Assembly (NCBI RefSeq): GCF_001956585.1
Contig: NZ_MSRR01000024.1
Location: 27,618 to 91,617 of the forward strand
Length of the DNA stretch: 64,000 bases
Reading direction: 5' to 3'
Source: Actinomyces naeslundii
GTDB taxonomy: Bacteria > Actinomycetota > Actinomycetes > Actinomycetales > Actinomycetaceae
Positions 9,231 to 18,843 of this stretch are shown here, in pieces. The first letter of the stretch is position 1, and each line of letters starts with the position of its first letter. The notes under the pieces were generated by a model, which was given only the letters and a program-made list of their open reading frames with translations, had not been told where the DNA came from and made no database searches. Position numbers and translations under genes: made by a program.

Positions 9231-10421
9231 TCAGGTCCGGGCGGCCCGGTCGGCGAGCTCATCGAGATCGGGAACGCCCGCGCCGGCCGGAGCCAGTGTC
9301 TCCCAGAGACACTCGGCCACCGTAATGAGAGCGAGGAGACTGACCAGGAGCACTCCGCTCATGTGAGGGCCTGCGGGGATGAGAGCAAGGCACAGGGCGC
9401 AGGCCACGACACGGGATCGGTAGATCTTGCGTGCGTTGCGTAACCTGATGACGGCGAACATGGCGAGGAAAACGATGACGCCGCTGCTCAGGAGGGCCGA
9501 CGTCTCCATCGGGACGCGGTCGTGTGGCTCCTCCATCACGTGATGGAGGCCGGCGGCCAAGGCGATCAGTCCGGCCGCCAGAGCGAGGTGACCGTAGGCG
9601 AGGAGGCTGCGCACGGCACGGAAGGGAACGCGCGCCCGGTTGATGTAGTGCTCCATGAGACCGAGGCTGTGGTGGAAGTAGGCCCACCACAGCCCGCCCA
9701 CAAGGACGAAGGCGGCAGCGAGACCGCCCAGGTCGCCCCAGGTCAGATGCTCGATCCCAGTCTGAGGAGTCGCGATCGACACGATCGTCTCACCGAGAGC
9801 CACAATGATGAGGAGGCTGAAGCGCTCCACGACGTTGCCGACGTCGTAGTGCTGGGCGCTCATGGTTCGGCTGTGCCGCAGGGGGCCGGTGATCTCCCAC
9901 AGCGCCGCGAGGGTCCACAGTGCCAGTTGGCCGTTGCCGCCCATGATGGCCCCGCCGAGCATGAGGGGTCCCTGGATGAGGCTGGAGACCAGGTCCATGC
10001 GGAAGGCGTTGGAGTTCTCGTGCCGCGCCAGACGGAAGGTGATGACCATGCGCGAGAGCCAGCACGACGTCGCGAATATCAGTGCCCGTTCCCCGAAGGC
10101 GCGAGGCACGGCGACCGCGCTGACCATGACGATCACCATGAGGGTCATGATGGTGAGGCGGTGACGATTCGTCGACGCGTCACGCAGGCTGGACTGGATC
10201 GTCACCAGTAGCCACTGCCAGTAGATGAAAACCAGCAGGACTCCGGCATGTGCAAGCCCTCTCCAACCGGTTTCCTCCCGAATGACGCCGTTGAGCTCAG
10301 TGATGAGGAAGACGTAAACCAGGTCGAAGAAGAGCATCACCGGGTCCACAGCCCGGTGCGGCAGCAGCGAGACATCCCCGCGACGCTCGGAGGACCTCTG
10401 TGCAGTCACGCTTCTCCTCAC
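9231..10421 (-). CDS. ltrA: LtrA-like (low temperature requirement A) membrane protein
   Basis: 396 residues with roughly ten hydrophobic segments. The family markers are VMLFFDLVYVFLI near the N-terminus and VVERFSLLIIVALGETIVSI at about residues 201-220. The LtrA family is widespread in actinobacteria; its name comes from a Listeria cold-growth mutant and its biochemical role is unknown. The stop lies only 12 nt from the converging VOC gene. A GTG or ATG slightly further in is possible, but the given start includes the conserved first segment. Confidence 0.88.
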   Translation of the reverse strand: MRRSVTAQRSSERRGDVSLLPHRAVDPVMLFFDLVYVFLITELNGVIREETGWRGLAHAGVLLVFIYWQWLLVTIQSSLRDASTNRHRLTIMTLMVIVMVSAVAVPRAFGERALIFATSCWLSRMVITFRLARHENSNAFRMDLVSSLIQGPLMLGGAIMGGNGQLALWTLAALWEITGPLRHSRTMSAQHYDVGNVVERFSLLIIVALGETIVSIATPQTGIEHLTWGDLGGLAAAFVLVGGLWWAYFHHSLGLMEHYINRARVPFRAVRSLLAYGHLALAAGLIALAAGLHHVMEEPHDRVPMETSALLSSGVIVFLAMFAVIRLRNARKIYRSRVVACALCLALIPAGPHMSGVLLVSLLALITVAECLWETLAPAGAGVPDLDELADRAART

Positions 10422-10474
10422 GTAATCAGTACGTGGTCAGGCATGGTTGCTCCGTTTTCTCCCGAAAGCTCGTC

Positions 10475-12634
10475 TCAGCGCCGCTGGCGCTTCTCGCGCA
10501 CGCGCACCCCGATCTGGATGGGGGTGCCAGTGAAGCCGAACTCCTCGCGCAGGCGGCGCTCGATGAAGCGCCGGTAGCCGGCGTCGAGGAAACCAGTGGT
10601 GAAGATGACGATCCGGGGCGGGGCCACCTGAACCTGGGTGGCGAAGAGGATGCGAGGCTGCTTGCCGCCGCGCACCGGGTGTGGGGTGGCGGACTGCAGC
10701 TGCCCCAGAAAGCCGTTGAGCCGGCCCGTAGGTACTCGGGTGGTCCAGCCGTCCAGGGCGGCGTCGAGGGCGCGCACGAGCCGGTTGGTGTGCCAGCCGG
10801 TCCGGGCGGCCAGGTTGATGTGAGGGGCCCAGGAGACGTGGGCCAGGTCGTGCTCGACCTCCCACAGCAGCATCTTCTGACGCTCCTCGTCCACCAGGTC
10901 CCACTTGTTGTTGACCAGGACCAGGGCGCGACCTGCGTCGACGACCTGCTGGACGACGCGCACGTCCTGCTCGCTGATCGGCTCGGAGGCGTCGAGGAGG
11001 ACGACGGCGACCTCGGCCTTGTCGATGGCGCCCTGCGTGCGCAGGACCGCGTAGTAGTCGGCGCCCCGTGACTGCTTGACGCGCCGGCGGATCCCGGCGG
11101 TGTCGACGAAGACCCACTTGCGGGAGTCGAGCTCGATGATCTCGTCGACCGGGTCGCGGGTGGTGCCGGCGGTCTCATTGACGACGACGCGCTCCCGGCC
11201 CGCGATGGAGTTCAGCAGCGAGGACTTGCCGACGTTGGGCCGCCCCACGAGGGCAACCCGGTGCAGGTCTCCCTCGGGCGCGGCGGCGGCCACAGCGGAG
11301 ACCTCTGGGAGGATCTCCATGACGGCGTCGAGGACCTCACCGCTGCCCCGGCCGTGCAGGGCCGAGACCGGGAAGGGCTCACCCAGTCCCAGGTTCCACA
11401 GGGCGGCGGCGTCTCCCTCCTGCGCTGGGGAGTCGACCTTGTTGGCGGCCAGGACCACCGGCTTGCCGCTGCGGCGCAGCATCCGCACCACGCGCGCGTC
11501 GGTCTCGGTGATACCGACCTGGGCATCGACGACCAGAAGGACGGCGTCGGCCATCTCGACGGCGACCTCGGCCTGGGTGGCCACGGCGGCATCGAGGCCG
11601 GCTACGTCCACCTCCCAGCCGCCGGTGTCAACGATGGTGAAGCGGCGCCCGGCCCACTCCGCCGGGTAGGAGACTCGGTCACGGGTGACACCGGGGGTGT
11701 CCTGGACGACGGCCTCGCGGCGGCCCAGAACCCGGTTGACCAGTGTCGACTTACCCACGTTGGGCCGGCCGACGACAGCCAGCACCGGCAGCCCGGCCTC
11801 GGCCCGGTCGCCGATTGGGAGCTGCCCGTCCGCCTCCAGAAGAGCGAGATCCTCCTCATCGAGCTCATAGTCACCCAAGCCCTCGCGCATGGCCTGGGCT
11901 CGCAGGTCCTCCTCGGCGTCGCGCCGGGCGGCGGAGTCGGCGGCCTCCTCCACCAGGTCCAGGACCCGCTCGACGGACTGCTCCAGGCTCAGCTCCGAGG
12001 TGTCCACCAGGGTGACGCCCTCGGGCGCGGTGAGGAACTGGGAGACCGTGGAGTCGTCGCGGTCGCGGCGTACCACCTGGTCGCGCAGGGCGACGGCGTC
12101 GACCTGCTTGCCGGCGGCCTCCAGGTCCCCGGCGCGGCGCGTCAGGCGGGCCTCCTCCGAGGCGGTCACGAGCAGGCGGGCGTCGGCGTCGGGGGCGATG
12201 ACGGTGGTGATGTCACGTCCTTCGGCCACGATGCCGGCTCCCCCGGAGAAGGAGCCGGTGCGCCCGGTCGCCTCGAAGCGGATGATCTCGCGCTGACGGC
12301 GGGCCAGCTCGGCACGCACCTCGAGGTTGGTGGCGACCTTGGAGACGATCGTGGCGATGTGCGGGTCACGGATCGCGGCCGACACATCAGTTCCGTCCAC
12401 GGTGAAGGTGGGGTGCTCGGGATCCAGACCCATGTGCAGCGGCATCGCAGCGACGGCATCGGCGACGGCGGCCCCGTCGTCCAGGTCAACCCCCTCGTGC
12501 TCGCACCACCAGGCCGCGGCCCGGTACATGGCACCGGTGTCGAGGTAGGCCAGTCCGAGCGTGGTGGCCACGCGCCGCGAGACGGTGGACTTGCCCGACC
12601 CGCTCGGCCCGTCGATAGCGACGACGATTCCCAT
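10475..12634 (-). CDS. cmk-der: Fused cytidylate kinase-ribosome GTPase Der
   Basis: 719 residues in one frame. Residues about 1-225 are CMP kinase: P-loop [22 protein letters not shown], and [21 protein letters not shown]. After an acidic linker (about 226-278) comes Der with two tandem GTPase domains: [16 protein letters not shown] with DTPG and NKVD, then [16 protein letters not shown] with DTAG and NKWD, and a C-terminal KH-like domain ending in a basic tail. The first half makes CDP/dCDP; the second half is needed for 50S ribosome maturation. In most bacteria these are two adjacent genes; the fusion is known in Actinomyces and Bifidobacterium relatives. It follows tyrA after about 130 nt. 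Confidence 0.96.
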   Translation of the reverse strand: MGIVVAIDGPSGSGKSTVSRRVATTLGLAYLDTGAMYRAAAWWCEHEGVDLDDGAAVADAVAAMPLHMGLDPEHPTFTVDGTDVSAAIRDPHIATIVSKVATNLEVRAELARRQREIIRFEATGRTGSFSGGAGIVAEGRDITTVIAPDADARLLVTASEEARLTRRAGDLEAAGKQVDAVALRDQVVRRDRDDSTVSQFLTAPEGVTLVDTSELSLEQSVERVLDLVEEAADSAARRDAEEDLRAQAMREGLGDYELDEEDLALLEADGQLPIGDRAEAGLPVLAVVGRPNVGKSTLVNRVLGRREAVVQDTPGVTRDRVSYPAEWAGRRFTIVDTGGWEVDVAGLDAAVATQAEVAVEMADAVLLVVDAQVGITETDARVVRMLRRSGKPVVLAANKVDSPAQEGDAAALWNLGLGEPFPVSALHGRGSGEVLDAVMEILPEVSAVAAAAPEGDLHRVALVGRPNVGKSSLLNSIAGRERVVVNETAGTTRDPVDEIIELDSRKWVFVDTAGIRRRVKQSRGADYYAVLRTQGAIDKAEVAVVLLDASEPISEQDVRVVQQVVDAGRALVLVNNKWDLVDEERQKMLLWEVEHDLAHVSWAPHINLAARTGWHTNRLVRALDAALDGWTTRVPTGRLNGFLGQLQSATPHPVRGGKQPRILFATQVQVAPPRIVIFTTGFLDAGYRRFIERRLREEFGFTGTPIQIGVRVREKRQRR

Positions 12635-12763
12635 GGTGTCCTCCAGCAGAGTCCGATTCCGGTCAAGAACTGGGCCAAGCGTCCCACACTCCGGCGCGAT
12701 ACTGCGGATCAGGACCCCATGAGCACTGACACAGGCGGCCGGCAGGCGCGCAGTGAACCGGTG

Positions 12764-13924
12764 TCAGCCCGCGACGACGCGCCAGCCCTTGGCGTCCAGG
12801 GCCTCCTCCAGCCCCTGGGCGGCCGCCGGCAGGACGGAGATGAGCGCAATCCCGGCGCTCTGACCGGCCGAGTGCTCCAGGGAGAAGTCCTCGATGTTGA
12901 CACCGGCGGCACCGACGTCGGAGAAGAGCCGACCGAGCTCGCCGGCGGCGTCGGGCACGAGGACCTGGACCTCGGCATAACGGCGCGGCGCCCCGCCGTG
13001 CTTTCCGGGGATACGGGCCCGTCCTGCGTTTCCGCGAGTCATGACATCGGTGACGGCACCGACGGCCCCAGGTGCGATCGTGCTCACCGCGCCGGTGGCC
13101 GTGTACTCGGGACCACCAGGATCGCAAGCAGCCGCCTCGACCCCCGCGATCAACGCGCTAAGGTCGTCACTGATCCGGCGCAGCAGGTCGGCCACGGGAC
13201 CGGCATTGCCCACGATGATGGCCGACCACAGCCGGGGGTCCGAGGCCGCGATCCGGGTGACGTCGCGAAGTCCCTGACCCGACAGGGCCAGGGCGCTCTC
13301 CCCCAGCTCCTCCAGGCGGGCGGCCACGAGGGAGGCGATGAGCTGGGGCATGTGGGAGACGGCGGCGACGGCGGCGTCGTGCTCCGACGCTCCCATGCGC
13401 ACCGGGGTAGCACCCACATCGACCGCCAGGTTCCTGATGGCCAGCTCCGCCTCGGGATCCGAGTCCTGACCGACAACCACCCAGGGACGTCCGGCGAAGA
13501 GATCGGAATCGGCGGAGCCGGCACCCGAGCGCTCGCGGCCCGCCATCGGGTGGGAGCCGACGTACCTGCGCGCCTCCGCTCCCGCCCGGGCCCGAACCTC
13601 CGCGACGACCCGTTCCTTGACGGAGGCCACGTCAGTGACCACGGCATTCGGGTGGGCGCTCAGCTGCGCGACGACGACGTCGGCGGTCACGTCGGGCGGG
13701 GTGGCCACGACGACGATCTGCGGCTCGGGGCTGTGTTTGTCGTGGGGCGTTCCCGCCCCCATGTCACGGGCCAGGGCCAAGGACGTGGGCGAGGTGTCGG
13801 AGAGCTGGACCTCGACGTCCGCTGTCCGCAGCGCCAGGGCCAGAGACGTTCCCAGGAGGCCGGTGCCGATGATGAGGACCGGTCCACGTGTGGACACCGA
13901 TGCCCGGGACTTGGCCGCGCTCAC
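12764..13924 (-). CDS. tyrA: Prephenate dehydrogenase with C-terminal ACT domain
   Basis: 386 residues. An N-terminal Rossmann fold (VLIIGTGLLGTSLALAL, residues about 16-32) binds NAD(P); SHPMAGRERSG (about residue 123) is the prephenate-binding HPMAG motif; an all-alpha dimer domain follows; and the last 80 residues (RYAEVQVLVPDAAGELGRLFSDVGAAGVNIEDFSLEHS...) are an ACT domain that probably senses tyrosine. The enzyme converts prephenate to 4-hydroxyphenylpyruvate for tyrosine synthesis. It overlaps rluB by 4 nt and lies in the scpA-scpB-rluB-tyrA-cmk/der run. Confidence 0.95.
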   Translation of the reverse strand: MSAAKSRASVSTRGPVLIIGTGLLGTSLALALRTADVEVQLSDTSPTSLALARDMGAGTPHDKHSPEPQIVVVATPPDVTADVVVAQLSAHPNAVVTDVASVKERVVAEVRARAGAEARRYVGSHPMAGRERSGAGSADSDLFAGRPWVVVGQDSDPEAELAIRNLAVDVGATPVRMGASEHDAAVAAVSHMPQLIASLVAARLEELGESALALSGQGLRDVTRIAASDPRLWSAIIVGNAGPVADLLRRISDDLSALIAGVEAAACDPGGPEYTATGAVSTIAPGAVGAVTDVMTRGNAGRARIPGKHGGAPRRYAEVQVLVPDAAGELGRLFSDVGAAGVNIEDFSLEHSAGQSAGIALISVLPAAAQGLEEALDAKGWRVVAG

Positions 13925-14907
13925 AGCCCGACCTCCTGCTGGAGTGCCGCGATCTCCTCGCCGCTGAGGGGGCGGGTCTCACCGGGGCGCAGGCTGCCCA
14001 GCCGCAGCGGTCCCAGTCTCGTACGCGCCAGGCGCGTCACCGGGTGGCCGACGGCGTCCAGCATGCGCCGCACGATGCGGTTCTTGCCCGAGTGTAGGGT
14101 GATCTCGACGATGGATCCCCGAGGCCCGGAGTCCTTGACGGTGACCCGGTCCGCCCGTGCCTCGCCGTCCTCGAGCTCCATGCCGCGCCGCAGCTTGCGC
14201 GGCACCCACGGCTCGACCTGCCCCTCAACGATGGCGACGTAGGTCTTGGCGATCTCGAAGCTGGGGTGCATGAGCCGGTGGGAGAGCTCACCGTCGTTGG
14301 ACAGCAGAAGCAGCCCCTCGGTCTCGGTGTCGAGACGACCGACGTGCACCAGGCGCAGCGAGTCGGGCAGCTCGGGGTGCTCGGCCAGGTAGTCGCGTCC
14401 GTACTGGGCCACCGTCGGGCGGCCCTCAGGGTCCTCCATGGTGGTCACGACCCCGGCCGGCTTGTGGAGCATGAGGGTGATGAGCTCGGGGTTGGTGAGG
14501 ATCCGGCTGCCGTCGACGCGGATCTCCTGGGTCCGCGAATCCACCCTGACACCCGGCTCGGTGACGGTGATGCCGTCGACGCTGACGCGGCCGTCGGCGA
14601 TGAGCTGCTCGCAGGCCCGGCGTGAGGCGACTCCGGCGTGGGCGAGGACCTTCTGCAGCCTCTGTCCAGAAGCGACGTGCGGGTCGTCCTGACCACCCTT
14701 GGAGGCGCGCTCACGCATTGCCAGCAGACGGGACTCCTCGTCCTCATCGATGGCTTCGGCATCGAAGGCGGCCAAATCAGCAGCGTCACTGTGCTCGTCC
14801 AGCTCCTCGAGGTCGTCCTCGTCGTAGAACTCCTGGCCACCGAAGTCGCTGTCGGGTACTGAGATGGTCTTTGAGTCGGTCCTGCTGCGGTGCTTCCTCG
14901 GGGTCAT
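13921..14907 (-). CDS. rluB: 23S rRNA pseudouridine synthase RluB-type
   Basis: 328 residues. An acidic N-terminal extension (about 80 residues, rich in Asp/Glu) precedes an S4 domain (QRLQKVLAHAGVASRRACEQLIADGRVSVDG) and the RsuA/RluB/E/F catalytic core with GRLDTETEGLLLLSNDGEL, whose Asp is the nucleophile. It isomerises a uridine in 23S rRNA helix 89-93. Both ends overlap neighbours by 4 nt, with scpB upstream and tyrA downstream. The acidic extension is common in actinobacteria. Confidence 0.94.
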   Translation of the reverse strand: MTPRKHRSRTDSKTISVPDSDFGGQEFYDEDDLEELDEHSDAADLAAFDAEAIDEDEESRLLAMRERASKGGQDDPHVASGQRLQKVLAHAGVASRRACEQLIADGRVSVDGITVTEPGVRVDSRTQEIRVDGSRILTNPELITLMLHKPAGVVTTMEDPEGRPTVAQYGRDYLAEHPELPDSLRLVHVGRLDTETEGLLLLSNDGELSHRLMHPSFEIAKTYVAIVEGQVEPWVPRKLRRGMELEDGEARADRVTVKDSGPRGSIVEITLHSGKNRIVRRMLDAVGHPVTRLARTRLGPLRLGSLRPGETRPLSGEEIAALQQEVGL

Positions 14908-15503
14908 GAGGTCCTCCTACCGGCCATCTCATCGGCCTGTTCGACGATCTCCCCCAGTGCCTCGACACGAGGCAGGTAGGGAGCCAGGGGTGGTAGCTCG
15001 TCCAGGGAGTCGATTCCCAGGTACTCCAGGAACTCTCCCGTGGTCCGGTACAGGATGGCACCGGAGGTCTCGGCCCCGGCCTCCTCGATGAGGCCGCGGG
15101 CGTGCAGGGTGCGCATGACGCCGTCGACGTTGACACCCCGAATCGCCGCGACGCGACCGCGGGTGACCGGCTGGCGGTAGGCCACGACGGCGAGGGTCTC
15201 CAGGGCGGCTTGGCTCAGGCGCGCGGTGGCGCCGCCGATGATGAACTGCTCGACGAGCTCGGCGTGCTCGGGCACGGAGGCGAAGCGCCACCCTCCGGCT
15301 GCCCGTCGCAGGAGGAAGCCGTGGGTGCGGCTGTCAGGTGCCTCTCCCCGGTACTCGGCGGCGAGGTGCTCCAGCAACGTCTCGGCCGATCGCTCCTCAA
15401 TGCCGAGGGCATCTGCGATCGAGGCGGTGGTCACCGGTTCGTCGGCGACGATGAGAATCGCCTCGGCGGCGCTGCGCAGCTGGGGCTCGGCGGCCTCGCT
15501 CAT
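14904..15503 (-). CDS. scpB: Segregation and condensation protein B
   Basis: 199 residues. Two winged-helix domains are recognisable: LRSAAEAILIVADEPVTTASIADALG at the start, and LSQAALETLAVVAYRQPVTRGRVAAIRGVNVDGVMRTLHARGLIEE in the middle. ScpB dimers bind ScpA and SMC to form the bacterial condensin complex. I chose the ATG at 15503 (MSEAAEPQLR), which overlaps the scpA stop by 4 nt. Confidence 0.95.
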   Translation of the reverse strand: MSEAAEPQLRSAAEAILIVADEPVTTASIADALGIEERSAETLLEHLAAEYRGEAPDSRTHGFLLRRAAGGWRFASVPEHAELVEQFIIGGATARLSQAALETLAVVAYRQPVTRGRVAAIRGVNVDGVMRTLHARGLIEEAGAETSGAILYRTTGEFLEYLGIDSLDELPPLAPYLPRVEALGEIVEQADEMAGRRTS

Positions 15504-16330
15504 GCGAATTCCTCCTCGAGCTCGATCAGGTCGTCGGAGGCCATCATGCCGGTCGGATCGTCCTGACCGGCACACCAGGTCACGGTGATCTCGCCCATGG
15601 CCTCGACCTGGTCCAGCTCGGCGCTGCCCTGCCGGTGAAGGATGAGCAGCGCCAGGAACCGGGCCACGACGACGGCCGTGCGCTCGGCGTCCTCAATGAT
15701 CTGGGCGAAGGTCAGGGTTCCGTGACGACGCAGTCTCAGGACAATGAGGCTCAGCTGTTCTCCGACCGGGACCCGCTCGTGAAGGTGGACGGTCTGCACT
15801 CCCGGATCCGTGGGCCGGGTGAAGGCGCCGACCGCCAGCCGCGTGAGCTCCTCGGGAGTGATGGTGGCTACCAGCCGGGGCAGGAGCGCGGCCAGGTGCG
15901 GTTCCAGCGCGACGATCCGGGGATGGCTGCGAGCGGAGGTCTCCGCCCGGTGGCGGAAGGCGGCTGCGGCCTCCTTGAAGGCCCGGTACTGCAGGAGCCG
16001 GGCGAAAAGCAGGTCGCGGGCCTCGAGCAGCTCGAGGTCGGGTTCCTCGTCATCCTCATCACGAGGCAGGAGGCGGTGCGCCTTGAGGGCCAGAAGGGTG
16101 GAGGCCACCACGATGAACTCCGAAGCACGTCCCAGGTCCCAGTCCGAACGCATGTGGGCGATGAAGTCGTCGGTCACCTCAGCCAGCGCCAGCTCAGTGA
16201 CGTCGAGCCGTTTGCGGGCGATGAGGCTCAGGAGCAGATCGAAGGGCCCCTCGAACTGGGGCAGGGCGACGCTGAACCCGGGCAGCCTGGGTGGGCCCTG
16301 AGACTCCTGGTCCTCCGACTCAGGCGACAT
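15500..16330 (-). CDS. scpA: Segregation and condensation protein A
   Basis: 276 residues. The kleisin signature FSVALPQFEGPFDLLLSLIARKRLDVTELALAEVTDDFI is near the N-terminus, and a C-terminal winged helix lies around LRRHGTLTFAQIIEDAERTAVVVARFLALLILHRQGSAELDQ. ScpA bridges the two SMC heads and binds ScpB. The ATG at 16330 overlaps the parA end by 11 nt, indicating translational coupling. Confidence 0.95.
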   Translation of the reverse strand: MSPESEDQESQGPPRLPGFSVALPQFEGPFDLLLSLIARKRLDVTELALAEVTDDFIAHMRSDWDLGRASEFIVVASTLLALKAHRLLPRDEDDEEPDLELLEARDLLFARLLQYRAFKEAAAAFRHRAETSARSHPRIVALEPHLAALLPRLVATITPEELTRLAVGAFTRPTDPGVQTVHLHERVPVGEQLSLIVLRLRRHGTLTFAQIIEDAERTAVVVARFLALLILHRQGSAELDQVEAMGEITVTWCAGQDDPTGMMASDDLIELEEEFA

Positions 16331-17222
16331 CGCCGCGGGCGATGACCTCACGGGCCAGCCGGCGGTAGGCATCCGCACCGGGGTGGGAGGGCGCGTAGCT
16401 GGTGATCGGCTCGTTGGCCACGGAGGCGTCCGGGAACTTGATCGTGCGCCGGATGCGCGTGTCGAAGAGCTGCTCGCCGAAGGCCTGCTCAAGACGCTCA
16501 AGCACCTCACGCGAGTGCAGGGTCCGGGAGTCCACCATGGTGGCCAGGATGCCGTCGATCTCCAAGGTGGCGTTGAGACGGTCCTTGACCCGTTCAACGG
16601 TCTCCACCAGAAGCGCCACCCCTCGCAAGGCGAAGAACTCGGTCTCCAGCGGGATGATGACGCCGTGGGAGGCGGTCAGGGCGTTGATGGTCAGAAGCCC
16701 GAGCGAGGGCTGGCAGTCCACGAGGATGACGTCGTACTCGTCAAGGACAGGACGTAGCACCCGCTTGAGGGCCTGTTCACGGGCGACCTCATTGACGAGC
16801 TGGACCTCGGCGGCGGACAGGTCGATGTTGGCCGGGACGATATCCAGTCCCTCCACGGTGGTCTCATGGATGACGGTGCGGATGTCCGGACGGCTGGCGA
16901 CGAGCAGGTCATAGATCGTGGAGTCGAGCTCGTGGGCGTTGATGCCCAGCCCGGCGGAAGCCGCCCCCTGAGGGTCGAAGTCGACGATGAGGACCTTGCG
17001 CCCCAGCTCGGCCAGCGCCGCGCCGAGGTTGATTGTCGTCGTGGTCTTGCCAACGCCGCCCTTCTGGTTGCACATGGAGATGACCCGAGCGGGTCCGTGC
17101 GACTCCAGCGGCGCGGGAACGGGGAAGTCCTTCTCCTCGCTCTCTTCGGTGCCGGGGTTGTCGATCAGGCCTGGCTGGATGGAGTCATTCACATCCGTCA
17201 GCCTAGTCGAAGTCGGCTCCAC
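16320..17222 (-). CDS. parA: ParA/Soj-family ATPase
   Basis: 300 residues. The deviant Walker A motif is SMCNQKGGVGKTTTTINLGAA (signature Lys at both ends, about residues 49-69), followed by DFDPQGAAS (Walker A') and VILVDCQPSLGLLTINAL (Walker B). It lies upstream of scpA-scpB as in other actinobacteria; this copy is usually the ScpAB-linked paralogue rather than the origin-proximal ParA, and no ParB is nearby. Start is GTG at 17222; GTG at 17192 is a plausible shorter start. Confidence 0.92.
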   Translation of the reverse strand: MEPTSTRLTDVNDSIQPGLIDNPGTEESEEKDFPVPAPLESHGPARVISMCNQKGGVGKTTTTINLGAALAELGRKVLIVDFDPQGAASAGLGINAHELDSTIYDLLVASRPDIRTVIHETTVEGLDIVPANIDLSAAEVQLVNEVAREQALKRVLRPVLDEYDVILVDCQPSLGLLTINALTASHGVIIPLETEFFALRGVALLVETVERVKDRLNATLEIDGILATMVDSRTLHSREVLERLEQAFGEQLFDTRIRRTIKFPDASVANEPITSYAPSHPGADAYRRLAREVIARGDVA

Positions 17223-17264
17223 CTCGCCCAGTTCAGACGGGACACGCCAGAGAACGGGCTAAAC

Positions 17265-17327
17265 AGGATCCGGCTTTCAGGAAGGCGTCGGCCGGCGCCC
17301 AGGCTCCCCTCACCAAGAGCCGGATCC
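17265..17327 (-). repeat. Inverted repeat between parA and xerD
   Basis: GGATCCGGCT at 17266-17275 pairs with AGCCGGATCC at 17318-17327 (10 bp, about 42-nt loop that is itself GC-rich and partly self-complementary). It sits between parA and xerD on the minus strand. It could fold as an RNA terminator or mRNA end; it does not match a dif site. Confidence 0.4.
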
Positions 17328-17355
17328 CCTGACGTTTCAGGAGCGCACTCGGCGC

Positions 17356-18354
17356 TCAGGCCAGCGCGCGCGGATGGCTTGTGGCGTAGACCTCCCGCAG
17401 ATGGTCGACGGTGACCTTCGTGTAGATCTGGGTGGTGGTGACCGATGCGTGCCCGAGCATCTCCTGGACGACACGCACGTCCGCCCCTCCGGCCAGCAGG
17501 TGGGTGGCGAAGGAGTGCCGCAGGGTATGGGGCGAGATACGACGCTCGTCGGGGACACCGGCTCCGGCGAGACCGGCCCTTTCGGCAGCCTGCTGCAGAA
17601 CGGCCCAGGCACTCTGCCGGCTCAGCGGCCTGCCCAGGGTGTTGAGGAAGACCTGCGGCACTCCCCTGCCCCGCTCCGCCAGAACCGGCCGACCTCGAAC
17701 CAGGTAGGCATCCAGTGCCTCCCAGGCGTAGGTGCCCATGGGGACCACGCGTTCCTTGCGTCCCTTGCCGAACAGTCGCAGCACCCGGGAGTCGGCATCG
17801 AGGTCGTCGACGACGAGCCCCACTGCCTCGGAGATGCGGGCACCGGTGGCGTAGAGGACCTCCAGCAGCGCGCGGTCCCGCAGACTCACCGGGGAGTCGT
17901 CGATGCCTGCGGCTTCCAGCAGGCGGCGGACCTCCTCGATGCTCAGGGCCTTGGGCAGCCGCCTGCCGGGCTGGGGCGGGCGCACTGTGGCCGAGGGGTC
18001 CTGCGAGGTGGTGCCCTCCGCCAGGAGGAACTTGTGCCAGCCGCGTACGGCGGTGACGGTTCGGGAGGCCGACGACGAGGCCAGCGGGCGGGCACCGTCG
18101 GCTCCGGTGCGCAGCGCCTCGAGGAAGCCGGCCACGTCATCGCGGCTCACCTCCTGCAGGACCGTGATGCCGCCGGTTCTCAGGTAGCGCAGGTAGCGAC
18201 CCAGGTCGCGTTCGTAGGCGCTCAGGGTGTGGGGGCTCAGCCCTCGCTCGACGCGCAGATGCGCGAGGTAGCCGCGCAGTGCCCGGTCCAGGGCGTCGCC
18301 ACGCGGATCGTGGGTGGTACCGGCGGCCGCGGCCGTCGTCTTCGCCGTGCTCGT
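17356..18354 (-). CDS. xerD: Tyrosine recombinase XerD (start codon unusual)
   Basis: The catalytic domain is complete: Arg in [10 protein letters not shown], Lys in [34 protein letters not shown] with the Tyr nucleophile. With XerC it resolves chromosome dimers at dif. The first ATG/GTG/TTG start in this frame is GTG at 18150, but it would remove most of the SAM-like N-terminal domain. The frame stays open upstream and encodes [19 protein letters not shown] and [19 protein letters not shown], exactly the expected core-binding domain. No ATG, GTG or TTG exists there in frame up to the upstream stop near 18610, so I extend to an ACG codon at 18352-18354 as a guess; CTG at 18363 is another. Identity is sure, the start is not. 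Confidence 0.88.
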   Translation of the reverse strand, partial: TSTAKTTAAAAGTTHDPRGDALDRALRGYLAHLRVERGLSPHTLSAYERDLGRYLRYLRTGGITVLQEVSRDDVAGFLEALRTGADGARPLASSSASRTVTAVRGWHKFLLAEGTTSQDPSATVRPPQPGRRLPKALSIEEVRRLLEAAGIDDSPVSLRDRALLEVLYATGARISEAVGLVVDDLDADSRVLRLFGKGRKERVVPMGTYAWEALDAYLVRGRPVLAERGRGVPQVFLNTLGRPLSRQSAWAVLQQAAERAGLAGAGVPDERRISPHTLRHSFATHLLAGGADVRVVQEMLGHASVTTTQIYTKVTVDHLREVYATSHPRALA

Positions 18355-18370
18355 CGCAGCCAGCCGATGC

Positions 18371-18613
18371 TCAGCCGAGCTTGGCGACCAGGCCGAGCCC
18401 GACGATCGTGATCGTCCAGGTGATGGCCACGGCCACGGTGATGCGGTCGAGGTTGCGCTCGGCCACGCCGGAGGACCCGGCTGAGGAGGAGATGCCGCCG
18501 CCGAACATGTCCGACAGGCCGCCTCCCTTGCCCTTGTGCAGGAGGATCGACATGATGAGGAAGAAGCTCGAGAGGACGAGCAGCACCTGAAGGACGATAC
18601 GCACCACGTTCAC
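18371..18613 (-). CDS. secG: Protein translocase subunit SecG
   Basis: 80 residues with two membrane helices ([20 protein letters not shown] and [20 protein letters not shown]) separated by the family loop [15 protein letters not shown]. SecG is the small accessory subunit of the SecYEG channel. The start is GTG at 18613 with an AAGGGAA ribosome binding site. A stable hairpin (18658-18680, CGCGCCGGT arms) lies in the leader. It is in the usual tpiA-secG order. Confidence 0.95.
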   Translation of the reverse strand: MNVVRIVLQVLLVLSSFFLIMSILLHKGKGGGLSDMFGGGISSSAGSSGVAERNLDRITVAVAITWTITIVGLGLVAKLG

Positions 18614-18741
18614 GCCGCGTTCCCTTCGTCGTTGGTTTCGTCTTGCTGTGGAGGCCTCGCGCCGGTTGGAGACCGGCGCGATTCTCGAAGGAGACGTGCA
18701 CCCCCACCTGTCCGCTCGGCAGTCTACCCGCAAGACGCCGA

Positions 18742-18776
18742 GTCCCGGACACCACATGGTGTGAGGTGTCCGGGAC
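18742..18776 (-). terminator. Hairpin after tpiA
   Basis: Perfect 12-bp arms GTCCCGGACACC (18742-18753) and GGTGTCCGGGAC (18765-18776) enclose an 11-nt loop. It lies 68 nt beyond the tpiA stop and before secG. No U-tract follows, so it may end tpiA transcripts or only stabilise their 3' end. Confidence 0.65.
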
Positions 18777-18843
18777 CCTGACTACGAGGGCTGAGGCTCT
18801 GCGGGGAACCGGTGGCCGGGTCCCTCGTCGAGGCTCAGGCCGC

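Noticed and set aside
11261..14242. 993-codon plus-strand frame across cmk-der, tyrA and rluB
   Set aside because: It runs antisense to three well-supported genes and has no family features; it is a composition shadow.
17223..17355. Possible dif site near xerD
   Set aside because: The inverted repeat here is 10 bp with a 42-nt loop, unlike the 28-bp XerC/XerD site.
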